NCBI GenBank assembly: GCA_964400875.1
Contig: CAYNWK010000135.1
Location: 1-11,577 of the forward strand
Length of the DNA stretch: 11,577 nt
Reading direction: 5' to 3'
DNA from: CAYNWK01 sp964400875
GTDB lineage: Bacteria; Chloroflexota; Anaerolineae; Anaerolineales; UBA4823
Position 1 is the stretch's first letter; the number at the start of each line of letters is the position of its first letter. A program made the position numbers and the translations under genes. Of the stretch, positions 1 to 5,844 are shown piece after piece. The notes under the pieces are model-generated. The model was not told the origin of the DNA. It searched no databases and saw nothing but the letters and a program-made list of their open reading frames with translations.

Positions 1-874
1 CCATCCGCACTGCGATCCGGTATTCTTCACGAGTAATCGGCCTGTCCAGATCGGGATAGTTGTGAGACTTGAAGGCGGGCCTGTACTGGTCCATCAAGTT
101 CAAGTAAGTTTCCGTAGAGACCTTGTCAGCCAAAAAGCGGACAATTTGATCGGTCCCTGCTAAATTATTCGGCAAGATCAGATGGCGTACCAGCAGTCCG
201 CGTGTAGCCAGATCGTTCGCGGTGATCTGTAGATCGCCGACCTGCCGGTGCATTTCCAGTACGGCGGCCTGATTCACTTGAGGATAATTCTGGATTTTTG
301 AATATTTACGAGCGATCCGGGAGTCGCCGTATTTCATGTCCGGCATGTAAATGTCGATCACCCCATCCAACAATTCCAGCATGGCGAGCGAGTCATATCC
401 TCCAGTGTTGTAGATGAGCGGCAGGCGCAATCCTTCCTTCGCCGCAGACAATATTGCCGCCATGATTTGAGGCACTACGTGGCTGGGCGAGACGAAGTTG
501 ATGTTGTGGCAGCCGCGTGCTTGCAGCGTTAACATCATCGCAGCCAGTTCTTCCGAAGTGACTTCATCGCCTGCACCGGTTTGACTGATATCGTGGTTTT
601 GACAGTACTGACAGCGCAAATTGCAGCGTGTTAAAAAGATTGTCCCTGAGCCGCGCCAACCACGCAAGGGGTCTTCTTCGCCAAAATGGGCCCCGTAGCT
701 GCTAACTTTGGCCAGCATACCGGTTTGGCAAACGCCAATTTGTCCGGAGCGGCGGTCCACCGGGCATTCCCAGGCGCACACGTCACAAATGGATAAATGT
801 GTGTAGGCTTGATAAACGCGCTTTTCGAGTTCTCCAGAGCGAGCCAGTTCGACGTAGAGTGGTTCAACTGCCAT
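1..874 (-). CDS. PflX-like radical SAM protein (COG1313), C-terminus cut by window edge
   Basis: This partial gene starts at an ATG at 874 and reads open for 291 codons to the left edge. The product resembles the PflX branch of pyruvate formate-lyase activating enzyme homologues. Seen directly: the radical SAM cluster motif C-x3-C-x2-C (Cys84, Cys88, Cys91, in a TRCNLRCQYCQNHDIS context), which would hold a 4Fe-4S cluster and use S-adenosylmethionine. An N-terminal cysteine group (Cys30, Cys33, Cys37, Cys49) is typical of this family and could bind a second metal site. HFGEEDPL and GSGTIF precede the cluster, as in COG1313 proteins. Family members are about 300-330 residues, so only a short C-terminal piece should be missing. 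It lies 53 bases after the dehydrogenase gene, and no good Shine-Dalgarno is visible. The true substrate of this family is unknown, and nothing here suggests a glycyl-radical partner. The family assignment is firm and the function is open. Confidence 0.88.
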   Translation of the reverse strand, partial: MAVEPLYVELARSGELEKRVYQAYTHLSICDVCAWECPVDRRSGQIGVCQTGMLAKVSSYGAHFGEEDPLRGWRGSGTIFLTRCNLRCQYCQNHDISQTGAGDEVTSEELAAMMLTLQARGCHNINFVSPSHVVPQIMAAILSAAKEGLRLPLIYNTGGYDSLAMLELLDGVIDIYMPDMKYGDSRIARKYSKIQNYPQVNQAAVLEMHRQVGDLQITANDLATRGLLVRHLILPNNLAGTDQIVRFLADKVSTETYLNLMDQYRPAFKSHNYPDLDRPITREEYRIAVRM

Positions 875-903
875 AGCAGGAATTACGAATAGTTTGTTGG
901 TAA

Positions 904-931
904 ATTATGCATTTGGTAGGTTTAAATTCAA
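904..931 (-). promoter_or_regulatory. Candidate sigma-70-type promoter before the radical SAM gene
   Basis: On the minus strand TTGAAT (926-931) and CATAAT (904-909) are separated by 16 bases. They match the TTGACA/TATAAT consensus at four and five positions. The -35 box overlaps the stop codon of the dehydrogenase gene. The predicted start would give a leader of about 23 bases before the ATG at 874. The segment is AT-rich compared with its surroundings. It would allow the radical SAM gene to be expressed apart from the sugar genes. Short matches like this arise easily by chance. Confidence 0.3.
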
Positions 932-1920
932 TCGCGCTCGTAGACTTTCGGGTTGACACAGTGGGGTAAGCGGTTTCCATTGAGCCCGGCTAGCAAGTTT
1001 TCGACCGCCAATTTTGCCATGCTGCGGCGCGTCCGCCAGGTGGCGGAACCGATGTGTGGGGTAACCAGACAGTTGGGCAGCGCATAGAGCGGGTGATCTG
1101 GAGACAGCGGTTCCGGATCGGTGACGTCCAAAGCAGCCGCCCGAATCCAGCCTTCTCGCAACCCTCGCACCAGCGCCTGTGTCTCAACCACTGGACCTCT
1201 GGAAGTGTTCACCAGGATCGCGCTGGATTTCATGGCGCGCAGCGCTTCTGCGTCGATCATGCCGCGGGTACCTTCCGTCAGCGGCACGTGCAGGCTGATA
1301 AAGTCGCTTGTGATTAATAATTCCTCCAATGGAAGGAATGACGCACCCAAGCGGCGATTGAGCTCCGGGTGTTCCTGGGTATCATGGTAAACGATCTCCA
1401 AGCCGAATCCTACAGCTCTGGCAGCGACGGCCTGGCCGATCTTACCGAACCCAATGATGCCTAACCTGGCGCCATCCAGATCCGCGCCCAACCAGCCAGT
1501 CGGAGACCAGGTGATCCATTTTCCCAGGCGGGCATCCCGGCTGGCTTCAGGAAGCTTGCGGGCGATTGCAAGCAAGAGCGCCATAGTCAGATCGGCAGTA
1601 CCTTCGGTAAGCACCCCCGGCGTATTTCCCACCGGAATGCCGCGCGCGGTGCAGGCCTCCACGTCGATGTTGTCCACCCCGACCGCCATATTGCTGACCA
1701 CGCGCAGGCGAGGAGCCCGTTCGAGCAATGCTCTGTCGACCGGGATAGTTAGCAGTGTGAATAATCCTTCTGCGGAGGGTAGATTTTCCGCCAAATTGGA
1801 GGACAGCTCCATGGCATCCTCCGGCCCGACCATTAAACGGCAGATCTCCTCCAAGGGATTGAGCCAGCCCTCGGGTAGGGTGTGGGTTACTAAAACGAGA
1901 GGCTTACCTTCTTGGGACAT
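928..1920 (-). CDS. D-2-hydroxyacid dehydrogenase, glyoxylate/hydroxypyruvate reductase type (D-glycerate dehydrogenase)
   Basis: A 330-residue NAD(P)-dependent D-isomer-specific 2-hydroxyacid dehydrogenase, a usual length for the GyaR/GRHPR group. It would interconvert D-glycerate with hydroxypyruvate and glycolate with glyoxylate in the cytoplasm. Seen with the chosen start: the Rossmann motif GFGKIG at 157-162 and an Asp at about 180 at the end of the second strand (YHD), which suggests NAD rather than NADP. The catalytic set is complete: Arg241 (NTSRG), Glu270 (DPEP) and His289 (TPHIG). The ATG at 1920 has AAGGAG upstream and begins just before the first strand (KPLVLVTHTLPEG). The reading frame stays open to a TTG at 2022, but the extra 34 residues are proline-rich, do not look like the family and cover a strong hairpin, so I left them out. 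Following glycerate kinase and the phosphorylase, the likely substrate is D-glycerate released from glucosylglycerate. Confidence 0.9.
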   Translation of the reverse strand: MSQEGKPLVLVTHTLPEGWLNPLEEICRLMVGPEDAMELSSNLAENLPSAEGLFTLLTIPVDRALLERAPRLRVVSNMAVGVDNIDVEACTARGIPVGNTPGVLTEGTADLTMALLLAIARKLPEASRDARLGKWITWSPTGWLGADLDGARLGIIGFGKIGQAVAARAVGFGLEIVYHDTQEHPELNRRLGASFLPLEELLITSDFISLHVPLTEGTRGMIDAEALRAMKSSAILVNTSRGPVVETQALVRGLREGWIRAAALDVTDPEPLSPDHPLYALPNCLVTPHIGSATWRTRRSMAKLAVENLLAGLNGNRLPHCVNPKVYERD

Positions 1921-1923
1921 GAT

Positions 1924-1929
1924 CTCCTT
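1924..1929 (-). promoter_or_regulatory. Ribosome binding site AAGGAG of the dehydrogenase gene
   Basis: AAGGAG on the minus strand lies only 3 bases before the ATG at 1920, which is tight spacing. It still supports that ATG over the in-frame ATG at 1938 and the TTG at 2022, neither of which has a comparable site. Confidence 0.55.
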
Positions 1930-1972
1930 GATGAGCATAACAATAGGAGTTGCGTAGCTCTCCGGGATAGTC

Positions 1973-2007
1973 GGATGTTTGGGCGGGTGCAGCCCACTCA
2001 AACACCC
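1973..2007 (-). other. Strong intergenic RNA hairpin between glycerate kinase and dehydrogenase genes
   Basis: Two 15-base arms (2007-1993 and 1987-1973 on the minus strand) flank a 5-base loop, CTGCA. By hand, 12 positions are Watson-Crick pairs, two are G-U wobbles and one is an A-C mismatch. In plus-strand RNA the two wobbles would become A-C mismatches, so the structure is slightly better in the sense transcript of this operon. No run of T follows on either strand, so it does not look like a standard intrinsic terminator. A role in mRNA processing, stability or partial attenuation between the two genes is possible. Confidence 0.65.
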
Positions 2008-2041
2008 CCACTCTTCCCTCAAGTACGTAAGTCCTAGACGA

Positions 2042-3439
2042 TTAAAACGCGAAAATAAACGCCAGGTCGTTGGCGTTGGTCAGCGTTGGTCCGGGTTTAA
2101 GTAGATCGCCTAGTGGCGAAAAGAAGTGATAGGCATCATTGCGCCGCAGGAAATCGGCCGGGTCAAGGTCCGACTGGCGAGCGCGCGCCCGCGTGCCCCC
2201 AGTGACCACGGCTCCGGCCGCGTCCGTCGGGCCGTCGCCGCCATCCGTTGCTAGCGTTACCAGGGCGACCTTCGATAAGCCGTCCAGTTCGCGCACAGCC
2301 CCCAAGGCAAGCTCCTGATTGCGCCCGCCGAGTCCAGCCCCGGTGACGGTCACGGTCGTCTCCCCACCGATCACCAGGCAGGCTGGGCGCGGCAGCGGCT
2401 TTCCGTCAGCGGCGATTTGGCGGGCGATAGCGCCTAAAAACCGCCCGGCCTGGCGCGCTTCCCCTTGCAGGAAGGTGGTCAACAGCATGGCATCCATCCC
2501 TTCCGTGCGGGCTTGTTCGATGGCTGCCTGGGCTGCCACGCGGTTGCTGCCTATAATTTGCACGTGAACTTGCTCGAATAGAGGGTCCCCTGGCTGTGGG
2601 TTTTCGGGAATTTCGCCCTGAACTCCTTTTTCCAAATAGCTGCGGATCGAGGGGGGGACTCGGTCAATGAGGGCGTATTTATCCAGAACTGCTCTCGCGC
2701 TGGCGAAGGAAGATGTGTCCGGGACGGTGGGTCCGGAAGCAATCGCGTCTAAAGGGTCACCGATCACATCGGAAAGCACCAGGGCAGCGACTTGCGCTGG
2801 CTCGGCCAGGCGGGCCATTTTTCCCCCTTTGACCCGGTCGAGGTGTTTGCGTAAGGCGTTAATCTCGTCGATCTCGGCCCCGGACTTGAGCAAAAGCAGA
2901 GTGAGGGTTTGCAGATCCTCCAGGACGACGCCTTCCACTGGAGCAGTCATCAAGGCGGATCCTCCACCGGATATTAGGCATAGCACTAGGTCCCTTCTAC
3001 CGGCCTTAGCCAGGATGCCAATCATTTCTCGGGTGGCGTCAACCCCTCGGCTATCCGGGATTGGATGTCCGGCTTGTAGGATATTTATCCGATCGATCTT
3101 GGAGTGGTCGGTAGTGGAAGCAGAATTTCCATCCTGGGCAGCAGCATAGCCCTCTTTGACGATCACCAATCCTGCACGAATACGTTCCCCAAGCAGCTGT
3201 TCAGCGGCTTGCGCCATGAGTGCGCCGGCCTTGCCCCCGCCTACAACGAAAACGTGATCGATCTCGGACAGGTCGTATGTATGCTTTCCGAGCGTGAGCC
3301 GATCGCCGTCTCGTTGGAGGTGCTTCAGCATAGCATCATACGGGTTGACAGCCTGGATGGCAGCAGCGAGAATCCGGCAGACCTGAGCTCCCCAGGGTCC
3401 GGCTCTTAGAGAATGGGTCAAATATCGATCGGGGTCCAC
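2042..3439 (-). CDS. Glycerate kinase, DUF4147/MOFRL type (glycerate 2-kinase)
   Basis: A 465-residue cytoplasmic kinase of the GckA/TtuD type (class II glycerate kinase), a normal length. Members phosphorylate D-glycerate with ATP, most often to 2-phosphoglycerate. Seen: the N-terminal DUF4147 domain with GGGKAGA (67-73, Lys70), the glycine loop ISGGGSAL (156-163), RKHLDRVKGGK (197-207) and SDVIGDPLDAIASGPT (223-238). The C-terminal MOFRL domain (about 355-460) carries GGETTVTVTG, GGRNQELAL, TDGGDGPTDAAGA and TNANDL. All the usual signatures are present, so it should be active. The GTG start at 3439 is chosen because the family's first helix (CRILAAAIQAVNPY) begins near residue 21; no clear Shine-Dalgarno is visible. 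The gene starts 20 bases after the phosphorylase stop, so the two are probably co-transcribed. It would return D-glycerate released by phosphorolysis to lower glycolysis. Confidence 0.93.
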   Translation of the reverse strand: MDPDRYLTHSLRAGPWGAQVCRILAAAIQAVNPYDAMLKHLQRDGDRLTLGKHTYDLSEIDHVFVVGGGKAGALMAQAAEQLLGERIRAGLVIVKEGYAAAQDGNSASTTDHSKIDRINILQAGHPIPDSRGVDATREMIGILAKAGRRDLVLCLISGGGSALMTAPVEGVVLEDLQTLTLLLLKSGAEIDEINALRKHLDRVKGGKMARLAEPAQVAALVLSDVIGDPLDAIASGPTVPDTSSFASARAVLDKYALIDRVPPSIRSYLEKGVQGEIPENPQPGDPLFEQVHVQIIGSNRVAAQAAIEQARTEGMDAMLLTTFLQGEARQAGRFLGAIARQIAADGKPLPRPACLVIGGETTVTVTGAGLGGRNQELALGAVRELDGLSKVALVTLATDGGDGPTDAAGAVVTGGTRARARQSDLDPADFLRRNDAYHFFSPLGDLLKPGPTLTNANDLAFIFAF

Positions 3440-3459
3440 GGTCTGATTTTAGACGATAA

Positions 3460-5241
3460 CTACCTGCCGAGCAACCACAGGGATTGATAGGCTTCTAGCT
3501 GCACAAACATTTGATTTTCTTTTACTTGGAAGCTCACACCACCGATCAGGTCTCGCCAGGGGGTCTCATTTTGGGTTTTAAGTTCAGTGAGATCGACCTC
3601 CAGACATTGCCGTTCCGACGAAACATTCACTAAACAAATGATTTTTTCTTCATTATTTGGCGACTCGCGCAGCACGGCGAAGACTTGATCGTGCAGCGCC
3701 AGGATGCGCTGTTCACCCAAAGGATGGAAGGCGGGATGCTCGCGCCGAACCTTCAACCATAATGCATATTCTGAGAAAACACGACCTTCTCTTGAGCGGG
3801 GATCTTCCAGAGCGCGTTCCAATTCCGAACGCCGGAACTTCTCCCGGTTGATCGAACGAGCTCTGCCGGTTTCTTGAATGCAGCGCTGGCAATTGGATGA
3901 TCCGAATAAGCTGTGTACGTATATCCCTGGCACGCCAGCCAGGGAGAGCATGATGACCTGGGAAGCGATAAACCGACGGATATGGAAGTCGGTATCCTCT
4001 TCCTGTGGATCGTTGAGCAGATCGTAAAGTGTGATATTGAGCTCGTAAACGCTCTTAGAACCGTCCTTGTTGGTCTTATAAGAGACCCGACCGCCGTGTT
4101 CGAGGGTGCGCTGAACCAAAGCCCGGATTTGTTTTTTGGAAAGAATTCCCTCTGCGGGACGGACTCCGATTCCGTCGTGAGATGCGATGAAGTTGAAGAA
4201 TGTTGCTGTAGGAAAAGGGGTGTTTAATTCAGCAGCCCATTGGGTGAGCACGCGGGCGTCGGCTGAATGAAAGGTATGGAGGATCAGGGGCGCTAGTGGG
4301 AACTGATAGACCAGTTGGGCTTCATCTCCCTGGGCAGGCTCGGAGCCGGATTTCTCGGTCGGGAGTGGATCTCCAAAATAGCTGATATTCTCTTCGTGAG
4401 GAACGTTCGTCTCGGTGATCAGGATCACGCCTGGGGCGATGTCATCGAGTACAGCGCGAAAGAGTTTAACCACATGGTGAGTTTGAGGGAGGTGAATGGA
4501 TGGAGTGCCGGGCTCCTTCCAAAGGTAAGCGATGGCGTCCAACCGTATGATTTCGGCGCCTCGTTCTACATAGTAGAGCAGGAGCAAGATGATCTCTCGC
4601 AAGACCAGCGGGTTTTTATAATTCAAATCAATCTGATCTGCGCTGAAAGTAGTCCAGACAGATTTTACGCCTTCCACTGTAACTACCCTGGTAAGCAGGG
4701 GGAGCGCCCTGGGACGCACGACCATGCTCAGATCCGTGTTCGGGTCAACGCTGATGAAATAGTCCCTATAGAGTTGCTCGCCGCTGACAAACCCCTGGAA
4801 CCAGGCACTTTCCCGTGAGATGTGGTTGATGACCGCATCGAACATCAAGTGGAACCGCTCTCCCAATCGAGCGATGTGTTCCCAGGTACCAAGGTTGGGA
4901 TCTACTGCCCGGTAATCTATAACGGAAAAACCATCATCAGAGGAATAAGGGAAAAAGGGGAGAATGTGGACGCCGTTGATTATCTCGGCCAGATGTTCCT
5001 GGGCGAATTCGGCCAGCGACTCCAGTGGGGCTTTGGGAGGCTCCTGAAATTGATCCCCGTAGGTGATAAGGATCACGTCTGCTTCGCTCAATTTGATTGC
5101 CTTTTCCCCCAGGCCAGGATTACGTTCCCGAAACTCGTTCAATAACGCCTCAAAATCGACCCAAATGTCCTCCACACGCTCCTCACCATACAGAAATTTG
5201 AGGTTGTCCAGGATGCGGTCTCTGGCTGTCATTGAAAACAT
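3460..5241 (-). CDS. GH13_18 sucrose-phosphorylase-like enzyme, probable glucosylglycerate phosphorylase
   Basis: A 593-residue retaining glycoside phosphorylase of GH13 subfamily 18, somewhat longer than Bifidobacterium sucrose phosphorylase and close to the YcjM/glucosylglycerate phosphorylase group. Seen: an (alpha/beta)8 barrel with ILPFFPYSSDDGF (93-105), FDAVINH (134-140), the nucleophile Asp235 in RLDAIAYLWKEPGT, the acid/base Glu277 in LITETNVPHEEN, the transition-state Asp356 in SHDGIGVRP, and a C-terminal beta domain. The LWKEPGT context is shared with the glucosylglycerate phosphorylase and sucrose-6'-phosphate phosphorylase groups. Predicted reaction: glucosylglycerate plus phosphate gives alpha-glucose-1-phosphate and D-glycerate. 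The substrate is inferred mainly from neighbours: GpgS and a phosphatase upstream, glycerate kinase and D-glycerate dehydrogenase downstream. Sucrose or glucosylglycerol phosphorylase are alternatives. An unusual Cys451-x2-Cys454 pair sits in the loop before TGRARSINRE. The start could be the ATG at 5241 (AGGAG 2 bases away) or at 5232 (11 bases away). Confidence 0.85.
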   Translation of the reverse strand: MFSMTARDRILDNLKFLYGEERVEDIWVDFEALLNEFRERNPGLGEKAIKLSEADVILITYGDQFQEPPKAPLESLAEFAQEHLAEIINGVHILPFFPYSSDDGFSVIDYRAVDPNLGTWEHIARLGERFHLMFDAVINHISRESAWFQGFVSGEQLYRDYFISVDPNTDLSMVVRPRALPLLTRVVTVEGVKSVWTTFSADQIDLNYKNPLVLREIILLLLYYVERGAEIIRLDAIAYLWKEPGTPSIHLPQTHHVVKLFRAVLDDIAPGVILITETNVPHEENISYFGDPLPTEKSGSEPAQGDEAQLVYQFPLAPLILHTFHSADARVLTQWAAELNTPFPTATFFNFIASHDGIGVRPAEGILSKKQIRALVQRTLEHGGRVSYKTNKDGSKSVYELNITLYDLLNDPQEEDTDFHIRRFIASQVIMLSLAGVPGIYVHSLFGSSNCQRCIQETGRARSINREKFRRSELERALEDPRSREGRVFSEYALWLKVRREHPAFHPLGEQRILALHDQVFAVLRESPNNEEKIICLVNVSSERQCLEVDLTELKTQNETPWRDLIGGVSFQVKENQMFVQLEAYQSLWLLGR

Positions 5242-5243
5242 CG

Positions 5244-5248
5244 CTCCT
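5244..5248 (-). promoter_or_regulatory. Ribosome binding site AGGAG of the phosphorylase gene
   Basis: AGGAG sits 2 bases before the ATG at 5241 and 11 bases before the in-frame ATG at 5232. Neither spacing is ideal, so the true N-terminus (starting MFSM or MTAR) is undecided; the difference is three residues. Confidence 0.5.
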
Positions 5249-5270
5249 AATTAATCTGTGAAGGGCTCCG

Positions 5271-5302
5271 TTTATAGAGGTTGAACAAATTAGACCTCAA
5301 CC
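5271..5302 (-). promoter_or_regulatory. Candidate internal promoter with overlapping inverted repeat before the phosphorylase gene
   Basis: On the minus strand TTGAGG (5295-5300) and TATAAA (5271-5276) are 18 bases apart, a fair sigma-70-type pair. The predicted start lies in the 48-base gap between the phosphatase and phosphorylase genes and leaves a leader of about 20 bases containing AGGAG. A perfect 6-base inverted repeat, GGTTGA/TCAACC (5297-5302 and 5279-5284, 12 bases between arms), overlaps the -35 box and spacer and could be an operator. This would let the breakdown genes be expressed separately from the synthesis genes. The elements are short and could be chance. Confidence 0.35.
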
Positions 5303-5844
5303 ACTTCATAGTACGTATTTGGAAGGTCCAAAGTTCGGACGATATCGCGATCAAGGTCCTGAAAACGCATTTTGATCAGTGCGATGGGGATGCGATGGGC
5401 GACGATTCCAATCCGCTCCCCAGGATGGTTGGCTAAGATATCGTCGATGGCGGCGTACACGCGAGTCTGAACCTGGGAAAGATGCTCACCCTGGGGTGGG
5501 GTGACTTCCCAGGGCTCGGTTTCCCACCGTCTGAACATCCGTGGGTAAAGGTTTTCGATCTCGCTGCGCAAACGGGTTTGCCAGTCTCCCTGGTGGATCT
5601 CCATCAGGCGCGGTTCGCGATGAACCGGGATATGCAGCTTGTCCGCGATGATCTGGGCAGTCTGGGCTGCGCGCTGCAGGGGGCTGGTGTAGAGAATATC
5701 CAGGCCAGCTGAACTTAATTCTTTCGCTAGCTGGCGAGATTGTTCGATACCGTGCTGGTTGAGTGAGGGATCGGCTTGTCCTTGGTAGCGACCGATCACA
5801 TTCCAATCGGTCTCTCCGTGGCGGATTAAGATTAAGCTGGTCAC
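5290..5844 (-). CDS. gpgP: Histidine phosphatase, probable glucosyl-3-phosphoglycerate phosphatase (mycobacterial GpgP-like)
   Basis: A 184-residue histidine phosphatase (phosphoglycerate mutase-like superfamily, branch 1). Seen: the phosphohistidine motif RHGETDWN with Arg8 and His9, Arg58 in SPLQRA, Glu82 in the LMEIHQGDWQ segment and the second catalytic His150 in VAHRIP, so the active site is complete. The loop after His150 is unusual: HRIP rather than the common HGG or HGxxI form. It most likely removes phosphate from glucosyl-3-phosphoglycerate to give glucosylglycerate. That role is known for the mycobacterial GpgP (Rv2419c), which belongs to this superfamily, whereas many other bacteria use a HAD-family phosphatase. 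The assignment rests on its tight link to GpgS: the GTG start overlaps the GpgS stop as GTGA, with AGGGAG 4 bases before it. A general cofactor-dependent phosphatase or alpha-ribazole phosphatase cannot be excluded from sequence alone. Confidence 0.8.
   Translation of the reverse strand: MTSLILIRHGETDWNVIGRYQGQADPSLNQHGIEQSRQLAKELSSAGLDILYTSPLQRAAQTAQIIADKLHIPVHREPRLMEIHQGDWQTRLRSEIENLYPRMFRRWETEPWEVTPPQGEHLSQVQTRVYAAIDDILANHPGERIGIVAHRIPIALIKMRFQDLDRDIVRTLDLPNTYYEVVEV

Noticed and set aside
631..867. 78-residue minus-strand open frame starting at a TTG
   Set aside because: It overlaps the radical SAM gene in another frame on the same strand; the real gene shows family motifs throughout and this frame shows none.
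1454..1957. Plus-strand open frame of 167 residues
   Set aside because: It is antisense to the dehydrogenase gene, with low-complexity Ser/Arg-rich content typical of shadow frames.
1973..2007. Reading the hairpin as a Rho-independent terminator
   Set aside because: No T run follows the stem on either strand, and the downstream gene belongs to the same pathway.
1921..2022. N-terminal extension of the dehydrogenase from a TTG at 2022
   Set aside because: The extra 34 residues do not resemble the family, the TTG lacks a good ribosome binding site, and the region holds a strong hairpin; the ATG at 1920 fits better.
3460..5241. Plain sucrose phosphorylase
   Set aside because: The fold is the same, but the LWKEPGT context and the flanking GpgS, glycerate kinase and dehydrogenase genes favour glucosylglycerate; kept only as an alternative.
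5385..5402. Short direct repeat of GCGATGGG
   Set aside because: It lies inside the phosphatase coding sequence, is only two copies and is explained by codon content.
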